Source of the DNA: an uncultured Bacteroidales bacterium
GTDB taxonomy: Bacteria; Bacteroidota; Bacteroidia; Bacteroidales; Paludibacteraceae
Assembly: GCA_902779705.1 (NCBI GenBank)
Contig: CACZCR010000001.1
Span: forward strand, 212,419-276,418
Direction of reading: 5' to 3'
Length of the DNA: 64,000 nt
Part shown: positions 17,938 to 26,597 of the stretch, one piece after another
Position numbering within the stretch: position 1 is the first letter of the stretch
Layout of the letters: each line of letters begins with the position of its first letter
The notes under the pieces: model-generated
Databases searched by the model: none
What the model saw: only the letters and a program-made list of their open reading frames with translations
Told to the model about the DNA's origin: nothing
Translations under genes and position numbers: made by a program

Positions 17938-19271
17938 GTTTAAAGGAAAGATTAGAGAATGTAACGGCCAAGGGCTGGGTAGCTGCCGGATGTTGGGGAA
18001 CGTTGTATGTGGCGTTTGTCATCTGGGTAGCTTGGGGCGATTGGGCAAGTTTGGGTTGGCTGGCGTTGTTGCCGCTGGTATTGGATATGTTCACTACGAA
18101 ATATATCAACTATGGCTGGTGGCACAAGTACAAAGAGACTAACAAGACTTTGTACACCGTTTGCTCGTGGATAGATGCGATACTGTTTGCTTTGGTAGCG
18201 GTATATTTTATCAATGTGTACATCTTCCAAAATTATCAGATACCGAGTTCGAGTCTGGAGAAGAGCCTGCGTGTAGGTGATTTTCTATATGTATCGAAGA
18301 TGGCCTATGGTGCTCGTGTTCCTCAGACACCGTTGAGTATGCCGTTGACCCAGCACACGATGCCGGAATGGTTAGGCGGGGGCAAGAGTTATGTGGACTG
18401 GCCGCATTGGGAGTATAAGCGTCTGAAAGGTTGGACGAGCCCTAAGAAGGGAGATATTGTGGTGTTCAATTTCCCAGCAGGTGATACGGTTTGTCTAATG
18501 ATGCAGAATCCTGACTATTACACGCTATGCCATGCTTATGGCGAGCAAGTGGTCAAGAGTCGCAAGGATATATTCGGCGACATAGTGGTGCGTCCGGTAG
18601 ACAGACGAGAGAACTATGTGAAACGCTGTGTGGGAGAACCGGCAGACAGTCTGAAGATAGTGGATAATGTGGTATATACTAAGCGCCAAGGCGATTGGGA
18701 AGTAGAACCGACGCGCGAGGGTGTTCAGTTGAACTATATTGTTCGCACAGACGGGTATGTATTGTCGGATAAATATCTGCTGAAGCATGGTATCTCGTTG
18801 GAGGATCAACATCGCGTGGAAGAGAATGTGTATATTTTCCCGCTGACCAAAGAGATGAAATCCGAGTTGGAGAAGAACGAGCATATATTGTCGATGGTTG
18901 TTCAACCGGCTGAGATGGGCGGAGAGGTGTATCCGTTAGGACACAATGATTGGAATCGCGACAACTACGGACCGATTTATATTCCGAAGAAGGGTGACAA
19001 AGTGATGATCACGGCGGAGAACTATTGGTTGTACAAGCGCATAGCAGATGCGTATGAGATGCAACCGATGAAGATAGGTGAGGAGTATACGTTTGCTATG
19101 GATTACTACTGGATGATGGGTGATAACCGTCATAATAGCGCCGACAGCAGGTATTGGGGTTTTGTGCCGGAGGATCATATAGTGGGACGACCTGTGTTTA
19201 TCTGGCTGTCCATAGATAAGGACCATAAGGCTATTCGTTGGAACCGTTTGGGCATGAGAGCTACGAACTAG
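17934..19271 (+). CDS. lepB: Signal peptidase I
   Basis: 445 residues from the ATG at 17934, which overlaps the dapB stop; the open frame extends upstream to 17883 but that part lies in dapB. Three hydrophobic segments occur in the first 95 residues. Catalytic Ser107 is in 'IPSSSLEKSL' and catalytic Lys230 in 'NYVKRCVGEPADSLKI'; the C-terminal box 'MGDNRHNSADSRYWGFVPEDHIVGR' is the S26 signature. A long insertion between these boxes makes it much larger than E. coli LepB, as is normal for Bacteroidetes. It cleaves Sec signal peptides on the outer face of the inner membrane. Confidence 0.96.
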   Translation: MSLKERLENVTAKGWVAAGCWGTLYVAFVIWVAWGDWASLGWLALLPLVLDMFTTKYINYGWWHKYKETNKTLYTVCSWIDAILFALVAVYFINVYIFQNYQIPSSSLEKSLRVGDFLYVSKMAYGARVPQTPLSMPLTQHTMPEWLGGGKSYVDWPHWEYKRLKGWTSPKKGDIVVFNFPAGDTVCLMMQNPDYYTLCHAYGEQVVKSRKDIFGDIVVRPVDRRENYVKRCVGEPADSLKIVDNVVYTKRQGDWEVEPTREGVQLNYIVRTDGYVLSDKYLLKHGISLEDQHRVEENVYIFPLTKEMKSELEKNEHILSMVVQPAEMGGEVYPLGHNDWNRDNYGPIYIPKKGDKVMITAENYWLYKRIADAYEMQPMKIGEEYTFAMDYYWMMGDNRHNSADSRYWGFVPEDHIVGRPVFIWLSIDKDHKAIRWNRLGMRATN

Positions 19272-19802
19272 ATGGTACTACCTGTTGCGTATATGGCGCC
19301 TGCGGATTGGTACAGAGCTTATCTGGCAGATCCAGAATCCGTTGAGATAGAGGGATCGGAGTCGTTTGAGAAACAGACGTTTCGTAACCGATGTCTGATT
19401 ACAACACCTGACGGACCATTGACACTATCGGTACCGGTCAAGAAGGTGGAACATAAACAGTTGACGCGGGATATAGAGATCAGCTACCAGTCTCGTTGGC
19501 AACACCAACATTGGATTTCGCTGGTATCCGCCTATCGTCACACGCCGTTTTTTGACTACTATGCGGAGTTCTTTAGACCGTGGTACGAGAGGGAGACGAA
19601 GTGGCTGTGGGATTTGAATAGCGGTTTGCATGAAACGATCATGCAGTTGTTGCAAAACAGTCCGAAACCTATTGTGGGATTTGCTTATCGGCCCACGAGC
19701 GATTGGAGCGGAGAGGCATTGAACGGATGGTTTGGAGAAGGAAAAAGTATATTGGACGTATTATTTGAATACGGAAATGAAACAAAATATAGATTGGAAT
19801 AA
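19272..19802 (+). CDS. WbqC-family protein
   Basis: 176 residues. The pattern 'FEKQTFRNRCLITTPDGPLTLSVPVKK' followed by 'RDIEISYQSRWQHQHWISLVSAYRHTPFFDYY' and 'WLWDLNSGLHETIMQLL' matches the WbqC-like family. Members are found near polysaccharide loci and are proposed to take part in sugar or lipid A modification, but the reaction is unproven. The start codon follows the lepB stop with no gap, and the end overlaps ilvE by 26 bases. Confidence 0.85.
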   Translation: MVLPVAYMAPADWYRAYLADPESVEIEGSESFEKQTFRNRCLITTPDGPLTLSVPVKKVEHKQLTRDIEISYQSRWQHQHWISLVSAYRHTPFFDYYAEFFRPWYERETKWLWDLNSGLHETIMQLLQNSPKPIVGFAYRPTSDWSGEALNGWFGEGKSILDVLFEYGNETKYRLE

Positions 19803-20793
19803 ACTGAGTTTTCATTATACGGAGACGGACTATGTGGTTCGTTCGGCTTGTCGTGATGGGGTATGGGAGAAACCATATGCGACCGAAGACAAGACTATTA
19901 CCCTGCATGTGGCAGCTACGGGTTTGCAGTATGGGCAGCAGGTGTTTGAAGGGCTGAAGGCGTTTCGCGGAGCGGATGGTCAAGTGCGCGTTTTTCGCAT
20001 GGAGGAGAATGCTCGACGTATGGCCCGTTCGGCGGAAGGATTGTTGATGACTCCTCCTCCGGTGGAAGTGTTCTGTGAGGCGATTCGTTTGGCACTGAGA
20101 AAGAATATCGATTTTCTGCCTCCTTACGAGACAGGTGCTACCTTGTATTTTCGTCCGGTGTTGATAGCCACGGCACCTGAGATAGCTGTGGCGCCGGAGA
20201 AAGACTGCGAGTTGATAGTCATTCCGACACCGATAGGCGCCTATTTTCCGGGTAAGTTTCATTGTACGCCATTTGTCGTGGAGCGCCATATAGACCGTGC
20301 GGCAGCATTTGGAACGGGTCAGTTCAAAGTTGGAGGTAATTACGCCTCTTCTTTCCGTGCGACAGAGGCGGCACATGCTAAAGGGTTTGACTGCATGTTT
20401 ACCGACTCGAAGACACACCGCTATATAGACGAGTGTTCGGCGGCTAATTTCATTGGCATCAAGGGTAATGAATATCTCACTCCCCGTTCGTCGGCTATTC
20501 TGCCGAGTATAACGAATGACAGTCTGATGACGTTGGCACGGGAGCTGGGGATGAAAGTGACGCGTCGTCATATTCGCGTAGAAGAGTTGGCGGAAATGGA
20601 TGAGGCTGCGGCTTGTGGAACAGCATGTGTGATTTCGCCGATCGGTAAGGTATATGACCCGGATAAGGAGATAACGTACCATTTCGGCGAAAAGCCGGGC
20701 CCTATACTGACAAGGCTGTATCATGCATTGAAGGATATACAGTATGGAAGATGTGAGGATAAGTACGGATGGTGTGAAGTGATTAAGGTGTAA
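19777..20793 (+). CDS. ilvE: Branched-chain amino-acid aminotransferase
   Basis: 338 residues from the ATG at 19777 ('MKQNIDWNKLSFHY'); an upstream in-frame ATG at 19732 is inside wbqC and gives an atypical extension. The PLP lysine is Lys184 in 'GTGQFKVGGNYASS'. 'GLQYGQQVFEGLKAFRG' and 'YIDECSAANFIGIKG' are typical of class IV, group II BCAT. It interconverts Leu, Ile and Val with their 2-oxo acids. It overlaps the wbqC end by 26 bases, suggesting coupling. Confidence 0.94.
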   Translation: MKQNIDWNKLSFHYTETDYVVRSACRDGVWEKPYATEDKTITLHVAATGLQYGQQVFEGLKAFRGADGQVRVFRMEENARRMARSAEGLLMTPPPVEVFCEAIRLALRKNIDFLPPYETGATLYFRPVLIATAPEIAVAPEKDCELIVIPTPIGAYFPGKFHCTPFVVERHIDRAAAFGTGQFKVGGNYASSFRATEAAHAKGFDCMFTDSKTHRYIDECSAANFIGIKGNEYLTPRSSAILPSITNDSLMTLARELGMKVTRRHIRVEELAEMDEAAACGTACVISPIGKVYDPDKEITYHFGEKPGPILTRLYHALKDIQYGRCEDKYGWCEVIKV

Positions 20794-20820
20794 ATAGTAC
20801 GAATTAAAAAGATAAAAATT

Positions 20821-22362
20821 ATGTTTTCAAATCAACCTAAAGGATTATTCGCGTTGGCGTTGGCCAACACAGGCGAGCGTTTCGGCTACTATACGATGTT
20901 AGCCGTGTTTGCGCTTTTCTTGCGTGCTAATTTTGGTCTTTCGGCCGGAGCTGCCGGAGCTATTTATTCCACGTTTTTGGCATTTGTTTATTTCTTGCCT
21001 TTAGTCGGTGGTATCCTGGCAGACAAGATTGGTTATGGCAAGTGCGTAACGATTGGTATCATTGTCATGTTTTTCGGCTATGTCTTGTTGGCGTTGCCGA
21101 TGGGTGGCGTAGAGTCGGGAAGTACAGCAGTGGCTATGACGGCTATGATAGCTGCGTTGGTACTGATCAGTTTCGGTACCGGATTGTTCAAAGGTAACCT
21201 GCAAGTGATGGTCGGTAATTTGTATGACGATCCTCAGTATGCAGATCGCCGTGACGCAGCCTTCTCGTTGTTCTACATGGCTATCAATATCGGTGCAATG
21301 TTCGCGCCGACAGCTGCCGTTAAGATCATGGAGTGGGCACAGCAGTCTATGGGTGTCAGCGTCAATGATAGTTATCACTTTGCATTCGCAGTGGCATGTA
21401 TGTCATTGGTGTTGAGTATAGTGATCTATTATGCGTGCCGTCCTTGGTTTAAGCATGTGGAGAACACCTCTAAGCAAGCGGCTGCCAGCGGGCAGAAAGT
21501 GGAAGAGTTGACCGCTGAGCAGACCAAGAAACGTATTGTGGCGTTGTGCCTGGTGTTTGCGGTAGTGATCTTCTTCTGGATGGCTTTCCATCAGAACGGT
21601 CTGACATTGACGTATTTTGCAGACAAGTTTGTGGCTCCTGTATCGACCGGCATTCAGGCGATGGCATTTGATATCGTCAATTTGGTGATGATAGCCGTTT
21701 TGGTATATGCTTTGTTTGGTATTTTCGGCGAAGGAACTCGCAAGTCCAAGACTGTTTGGAGCTGCATAGGTATCGTTGTTTTGGCAGTGCTCGGGTATAA
21801 GTTTATGAACCGTCCGTTGGAGGTCAAAGTGTCTGCACCTATTTTCCAACAGTTCAACCCGTTCTATGTCGTAGCATTGACACCGGTGAGCATGGCTATT
21901 TTCGGTGCTTTGGCCAAGAAGGGCAAAGAGCCTTCTGCTCCTCGCAAGATTGCGTATGGTATGTTGGTAGCTGCGGCTGCTTATGCTTTGATGGCAGTGG
22001 GTTCGATAGGATTGTTGACGCCTAATGCTCAGGAGGCCGCTTTGGCTGCCGGACAAACTCCTATGTTCGCCGATGCTAATTTGCTGATAGGCACTTATCT
22101 GATATTGACTTTCGGTGAGTTGTTGCTCAGTCCGATGGGTATATCGTTTGTTAGCAAAGTAGCTCCTCCGCAGTACAAGGGTATGATGATGGGTGGCTGG
22201 TTTGTAGCTACAGCTTTGGGCAACTTCCTCGTTTCGGTAGGTGGTTTCCTTTGGGGCGGTCTGCCATTGTGGTTGGTATGGAGTGTATTCATCGCCGTAT
22301 GTCTCATCGCGGCCATCTTTATGTTTGCTATGATGGGTAAGTTGGAAGATGCAACCAAGTAA
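20821..22362 (+). CDS. Proton-dependent oligopeptide (POT) transporter
   Basis: 513 residues, 12-14 hydrophobic helices. The N-terminal POT motif 'NTGERFGYYTM' (E-R-F-x-Y-Y at 19-24) carries the proton-coupling ExxER-like residues, and 'GLFKGNLQVMVGNLY' with 'RRDAAFSLFYMAINIGA' match PTR2 signatures. It imports di- and tripeptides with protons across the inner membrane, which suits a species with secreted M6 and cytosolic M16 peptidases (inference). It stands 27 bases after ilvE without a recognisable promoter. Confidence 0.92.
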   Translation: MFSNQPKGLFALALANTGERFGYYTMLAVFALFLRANFGLSAGAAGAIYSTFLAFVYFLPLVGGILADKIGYGKCVTIGIIVMFFGYVLLALPMGGVESGSTAVAMTAMIAALVLISFGTGLFKGNLQVMVGNLYDDPQYADRRDAAFSLFYMAINIGAMFAPTAAVKIMEWAQQSMGVSVNDSYHFAFAVACMSLVLSIVIYYACRPWFKHVENTSKQAAASGQKVEELTAEQTKKRIVALCLVFAVVIFFWMAFHQNGLTLTYFADKFVAPVSTGIQAMAFDIVNLVMIAVLVYALFGIFGEGTRKSKTVWSCIGIVVLAVLGYKFMNRPLEVKVSAPIFQQFNPFYVVALTPVSMAIFGALAKKGKEPSAPRKIAYGMLVAAAAYALMAVGSIGLLTPNAQEAALAAGQTPMFADANLLIGTYLILTFGELLLSPMGISFVSKVAPPQYKGMMMGGWFVATALGNFLVSVGGFLWGGLPLWLVWSVFIAVCLIAAIFMFAMMGKLEDATK

Positions 22363-22379
22363 TTAAAAACAATCTACAT

Positions 22380-23291
22380 ATGATGAAAGAAGATTTGATT
22401 CAAGCTCTCAACTCCTACATGGAGACAGTAGAGCAAAAACTAAACAGTTTGGACAAACGTGTGGCTGAACTAGAGCAGAACATCCACACTATCAATCAGG
22501 AGAATGATAACCTGCGTGGTAAACTCCAGCAGATGGAGACTTTGCTGGTGGCAGCTAACCAACAGATGGTTCAACTCCAGATTGATAACAAGCCTTCTGT
22601 TTTGCCGGACGTGAAACCTGCAGAGCAGCCAGAGCCTGAAACAGAGACAGAGGTGATCATTCCGGAAGATCCAATTATTGAGGATGAACCGATGATAGAT
22701 GAACCGGTTATTGAAGAGCCTTTGGTCGAGGAAGCACCGGTTGTTGAGGAGCCGATTTTTGAGGCCGAGCCGGCTGTTGCGGAGCAAGCGCTGTCTATAG
22801 ACGACCTGCCTGAGGCTGGTGAGTTGGATGAGGCTATGGCGATGCCGATGGATGATATGCCGGATTTGGTGCCTGTGACGGAGCCGGTAGTGGAGCCAGT
22901 TGCAGAATCGTTGTTTGAACCTGCACAGGAGCCTGTTTTCCCAATGGCTCAGCCTATAGCAGAACCTGAAGTGACACCTATCCCACAAGAGCCCCAACCC
23001 GAGCCGGTTAAGCCCGAGGAGCCTGCTCAATCTGCAGCTCCGCGTGCGACTACGTTGTTTGGCTCGCCGGTATCTGATATCCGTCAAGCTATATCGTTGG
23101 GCGACCGTTTCCTGTTCCAACGTGAGCTGTTTGATCAGAGCGGCGAGAAGATGCAAAAGACACTGGATGCAATCAATAAGTGCCAGTCTTATGACGAGGC
23201 GGTGAATATGTTAGATGCTTCTTTCCATTGGGATAAGGAGACAACGGCATACACACTCTTCACGGCTGCACTGCAACGTCGTTTCAGCTGA
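22380..23291 (+). CDS. Coiled-coil, Pro/Glu-rich protein of unknown function
   Basis: 303 residues in three parts. Residues 5-75 form heptad-like coiled coil ('METVEQKLNSLDKRVAELEQNIHTIN'). Residues 80-225 are strongly acidic and proline-rich, with many 'EEP', 'VEEP' and 'EPV' units, probably disordered. Residues 228-303 are a conserved-looking helical domain ('SDIRQAISLGDRFLFQRELF', 'ALQRRF'). No signal peptide or membrane segment, so cytoplasmic. Two ATGs stand in tandem at 22380 and 22383. The stop overlaps the start of rsmI by one base (TGATG), so expression is coupled. No function can be assigned. Confidence 0.8.
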   Translation: MMKEDLIQALNSYMETVEQKLNSLDKRVAELEQNIHTINQENDNLRGKLQQMETLLVAANQQMVQLQIDNKPSVLPDVKPAEQPEPETETEVIIPEDPIIEDEPMIDEPVIEEPLVEEAPVVEEPIFEAEPAVAEQALSIDDLPEAGELDEAMAMPMDDMPDLVPVTEPVVEPVAESLFEPAQEPVFPMAQPIAEPEVTPIPQEPQPEPVKPEEPAQSAAPRATTLFGSPVSDIRQAISLGDRFLFQRELFDQSGEKMQKTLDAINKCQSYDEAVNMLDASFHWDKETTAYTLFTAALQRRFS

Positions 23292-23983
23292 TGCTTTATC
23301 TTGTTCCGACACCGGTAGGCAACCTCGAAGATATCACGCTGCGCGCCAAACGTATTCTCGGTGAAGTTGATTTGATCCTCGCCGAGGATACGCGTACATC
23401 GTCGGTACTACTCAAGCACTACGACATTCATACGCCGCTTAAGAGCCATCACAAGTTCAATGAGCATGAGACATCGGACGAGATGGCTGAGCGTATCGCG
23501 GCAGGTATGAATGTTGCGCTGATATCGGACGCCGGGACACCCGGAATATCCGATCCCGGGTTTATGTTGGTACGTGCATGTGTTCAACGAGGTGTGGAGG
23601 TTCAATGCCTGCCCGGTGCAACGGCTTTTGTGCCTGCGTTAGTGGACTCGGGACTGCCATGCGACAGGTTCTATTTTGAGGGCTTCTTGCCGCAGAAGAA
23701 AGGACGACAGACTCGTTTGCAGTTTATTGCGGCACAAGAGCAGACGACCATCATTTATGAGTCTCCATACCGCTTGGTCAAGACGTTACAGCAACTGTCT
23801 GAGGTCTGTGGTGAAGAGCGACAAGCATCGGTCTCGCGTGAGATAAGCAAACTGCACGAGGATACCCAGCGGGGAACACTGGCAGAGTTGATAGCCCATT
23901 TTACTGCCAAGGCACCCAAGGGTGAGATAGTGATTTGTGTGGCAGGCCAAAATGAGAAAATGAGTAAAAGAGAAAATGAGTGA
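23291..23983 (+). CDS. rsmI: 16S rRNA (cytidine-1402-2'-O)-methyltransferase
   Basis: 230 residues of the SAM-dependent tetrapyrrole-methylase fold. 'YLVPTPVGNLEDITLRAKRIL', 'LAEDTRTSSVLLKHY', 'ISDAGTPGISDPGF' and 'LPGATAFVPALV' are the RsmI signatures. It methylates the ribose of C1402 in the ribosomal decoding site. The last residues ('NEKMSKRENE') are encoded by an 8-bp tandem repeat (23949-23980) that also supplies the start codon of the next gene, so the C-terminus is probably a recent addition. Confidence 0.94.
   Translation: MLYLVPTPVGNLEDITLRAKRILGEVDLILAEDTRTSSVLLKHYDIHTPLKSHHKFNEHETSDEMAERIAAGMNVALISDAGTPGISDPGFMLVRACVQRGVEVQCLPGATAFVPALVDSGLPCDRFYFEGFLPQKKGRQTRLQFIAAQEQTTIIYESPYRLVKTLQQLSEVCGEERQASVSREISKLHEDTQRGTLAELIAHFTAKAPKGEIVICVAGQNEKMSKRENE
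23949..23980. repeat. 8-bp tandem array spanning rsmI end and flippase start
   Basis: Four 8-bp units: AAAATGAG at 23949, 23957 and 23973, and the degenerate TAAAAGAG at 23965. The ATG of the fourth unit (23976) is the start codon of the flippase, and the rsmI stop TGA follows at 23981. Confidence 0.85.
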
Positions 23984-25424
23984 AATGAAATCCTTGGCGA
24001 GGGACACCGCCATCTATGGACTGAGTTCGATCATAGGTAAGTTTTTAAATTACCTGTTGGTTCCTTTGTATACCTACGCCCTTGCGCGTACGGCTGACTA
24101 TGGCGTTGTTACTAACATCTACGCCTGGACGGCATTGCTATTAGTGCTCCTGACTTATGGTATGGAGACCGGTTTCTTTCGTTTCGCCAATCGGGAAGAC
24201 TATGACGCTCCGAGTGTATATAAGACGGCTTATTTGACACTTTTCAGTAGTAGCGCTTTTTTTGCGTTATTGGTTGTTGCATTCCAACATCCCCTAGCTA
24301 ATATTCTGGGTTATGCCGATCATTCAGAGTTCATAGCTATGATGTTTGTTACCGTTGCTGTCGATGCGTTTGCCTGCATACCGTTTGCCTACTTACGCTA
24401 CCAGAAACGCCCCATCGTCTTTGCTGCACTCAAACTGCTGTTTGTGCTGCTCAATATTGGGTTTAATCTCTTGTTTTTGGTGATCCTCGGTAAGAATGAC
24501 GTCTTCTATGTCTTCCTTAGCAATATATTAGCGACAGCTATTCAAACGCTCTGCCTCTTGCCTTTCACTATGCCAAAAGGTGGTCGTTTTGATGCGAAAG
24601 TACTAAAGGAAATGCTGCGCTACTCCTTACCTTTACTCGTTCTTGGTGTAGCCGGGATCATGAATCAGACACTTGATCGTATTCTCTTTCCGTATCTCTA
24701 TACCGGCGCTGATGCAAAGGCACAACTTGGTATTTATGGGGCATGCTTCAAGGTGGCTATGGTTATGATGATGTTCACCCAAGCTTTCCGCTATGCCTAC
24801 GAACCTTTTGTCTTTGCTAAACATAAGGATAGACAATCTGTCGAGGCATATGCTGATGCGATGAAGTACTACATTATCTTCTCGTACCTCATCCTCTTAG
24901 GCGTGATATTCTACCTCGATATATTCCGGTATATTGTCTCTAGTGCATACTGGGAGGGACTGCAGATTGTACCGATTGTCCTGTGGACCTATGTGTTCCA
25001 AGGTATCTATTTTAACCTCAGTTTTTGGTATAAACTGACCGACGAGACTAAGTGGGGCGCCTATTTCTCGCTGATAGGATTGGTTATAACGCTTGTGCTA
25101 CAAGTGGTGGGAGTGCCGCGTATAGGCTATTGGGCTAGTTGCGGAAGCAGCCTCGTCTGCTATCTGGTGATCATGCTGCTGTCTTATTTTATCGGTCAGA
25201 AGAAAGCCCCCATCCCTTATGACCTCAAGACGATAGGCATCTATACGCTACTCACAATAGCCTTGTTGGCTGTCTATTACACCATTCGCTTGTATTGTCC
25301 GATGAACATGTGGGTATTGATGGCCATAGGTACTGTATTGCTGGTCATCTATCTGGCTTTCTTGACACGCAAGGATTTTCCTTTGTCAGGACTGCCTGTT
25401 GTAGGTAAATATTTTAAGAAATAA
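23976..25424 (+). CDS. Wzx-like polysaccharide/lipopolysaccharide flippase
   Basis: 482 residues, 12-14 hydrophobic segments from residue 12 onward. The N-terminus 'SLARDTAIYGLSSIIGKFLNYLLVPLYTYAL' is typical of the oligosaccharide flippase (MVF/PST) family, which moves lipid-linked sugars across the inner membrane. No glycosyltransferase is adjacent, so the cargo cannot be named; a general cell-envelope glycan or lipid is possible. The start codon lies in a tandem array overlapping the rsmI end by 8 bases. A second, distinct flippase lies 3.2 kb downstream. Confidence 0.88.
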   Translation: MSEMKSLARDTAIYGLSSIIGKFLNYLLVPLYTYALARTADYGVVTNIYAWTALLLVLLTYGMETGFFRFANREDYDAPSVYKTAYLTLFSSSAFFALLVVAFQHPLANILGYADHSEFIAMMFVTVAVDAFACIPFAYLRYQKRPIVFAALKLLFVLLNIGFNLLFLVILGKNDVFYVFLSNILATAIQTLCLLPFTMPKGGRFDAKVLKEMLRYSLPLLVLGVAGIMNQTLDRILFPYLYTGADAKAQLGIYGACFKVAMVMMMFTQAFRYAYEPFVFAKHKDRQSVEAYADAMKYYIIFSYLILLGVIFYLDIFRYIVSSAYWEGLQIVPIVLWTYVFQGIYFNLSFWYKLTDETKWGAYFSLIGLVITLVLQVVGVPRIGYWASCGSSLVCYLVIMLLSYFIGQKKAPIPYDLKTIGIYTLLTIALLAVYYTIRLYCPMNMWVLMAIGTVLLVIYLAFLTRKDFPLSGLPVVGKYFKK

Positions 25425-25439
25425 ATTGTAAATCGTTTT

Positions 25440-26057
25440 ATGTTTTCAGGAATAGTAGAAACAATGGCGCAGGTGGTTCGTGTTGAGACCGAACAAACCA
25501 ACAAGCACTTCACACTGCGTAATCCCTTCAGCGAGCCGCTCAGCATCGATCAGTCGATTGCTCATAACGGTGTATGCCTGACGGTTGTTAAGATAGAGGG
25601 CGATCTCTATACTGTCACCGCTATGCAAGAGACGCTCAACCGCTCTAATCTTGGTATGCTCAAGCAAGGAGACTGGGTCAATGTGGAGCGCTCTATGATA
25701 GCCGGAACTCGTCTGGACGGACACATCGTGCAAGGACACGTCGATCAACATGCTGTCTGTGTCGAAGCCAAAGAGACCGACGGAAGTTGGTATTACCGCT
25801 TTGAATATGAAAGTTCTCGTGATATGATAGCCCGCGGCTATTTCTGTGTGGATAAGGGCTCAGTCACGATCAATGGAGTTAGCCTAACAGTCTGTGACCC
25901 TGACCAACAAGGCGACATGGGGTATGTGTCGGTATGCATTATCCCTTATACCCATGAGAATACCAATTTCAAGTATATCAAGGCCGGTACGGTAGTCAAT
26001 CTTGAGTTTGACATCATAGGCAAATATATCACCCGTATGAACCAATTATTAAAATAA
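25440..26057 (+). CDS. ribE: Riboflavin synthase, alpha chain
   Basis: 205 residues with two lumazine-binding repeats. 'MFSGIVETMAQVVRVE' opens the first (usual MFTGIVE), with 'SIAHNGVCLTVV' and 'DGHIVQGHVD'. The second repeat has 'GSVTINGVSLTVCD' and 'IPYTHENTNFKYIKAGTVVNLEFDIIGKY'. It dismutates two 6,7-dimethyl-8-ribityllumazine molecules to riboflavin. It sits 15 bases after the flippase and 3 bases before an FKBP gene. No FMN riboswitch or other rib genes are present. Confidence 0.95.
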   Translation: MFSGIVETMAQVVRVETEQTNKHFTLRNPFSEPLSIDQSIAHNGVCLTVVKIEGDLYTVTAMQETLNRSNLGMLKQGDWVNVERSMIAGTRLDGHIVQGHVDQHAVCVEAKETDGSWYYRFEYESSRDMIARGYFCVDKGSVTINGVSLTVCDPDQQGDMGYVSVCIIPYTHENTNFKYIKAGTVVNLEFDIIGKYITRMNQLLK

Positions 26058-26060
26058 AAA

Positions 26061-26570
26061 ATGAACAGTTTATCATTTCAATTAGGAACGTCCGTGGCGC
26101 AGTATCTGATGCAATACGGAGAAAAAGAACTCAATTACGAGGAGTTTAAGAAAGGTATTGAGTTTGTTATGAAGGCTTCGACCCAAGCAAAAGAAGAGGG
26201 CGAACGCTTCTTGGCAGAAAACGCTAAGCGCGAAGGAGTAAAAGTGACTGCCAGTGGCCTGCAGTATGAGGTGCTGGAGTCTACACTCGGACAGAAACCG
26301 AAGGCTACCGATACCGTCAAAGTTCACTATGAAGGTACACTCATCGATGGTACTGTCTTTGACAGTTCCTACAAACGTGGCGAACCTATCTCGTTCGGAC
26401 TCAACCAAGTCATCAAAGGTTGGACGGAAGGAGTACAACTGATGTCGGTGGGCTCGAAGTATAAGTTCTTTATCCCCTATCAACTCGCCTACGGCGAACG
26501 CGGCGCAGGGGGCTCTATTCCACCATACGCAGCGCTGATCTTTACAGTAGAATTATTAGGAATTCAATAA
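26061..26570 (+). CDS. FKBP-type peptidyl-prolyl isomerase, cytoplasmic
   Basis: 169 residues. An N-terminal helical dimerisation-like region (1-65, FKBP_N type) is followed by a full FKBP domain at 70-169 ('[54 protein letters not shown]', '[19 protein letters not shown]'). No signal peptide, so it should stay in the cytoplasm, unlike its two neighbours. It catalyses cis-trans isomerisation of prolyl bonds. First of three adjacent FKBP genes of different cell location. Confidence 0.93.
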   Translation: MNSLSFQLGTSVAQYLMQYGEKELNYEEFKKGIEFVMKASTQAKEEGERFLAENAKREGVKVTASGLQYEVLESTLGQKPKATDTVKVHYEGTLIDGTVFDSSYKRGEPISFGLNQVIKGWTEGVQLMSVGSKYKFFIPYQLAYGERGAGGSIPPYAALIFTVELLGIQ

Positions 26571-26597
26571 CATACATAAACAAATACAATAACAAAA

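Noticed and set aside
19669..20724. A 351-residue minus-strand open frame across ilvE
   Set aside because: Shadow of ilvE; no promoter on that strand and no domain.
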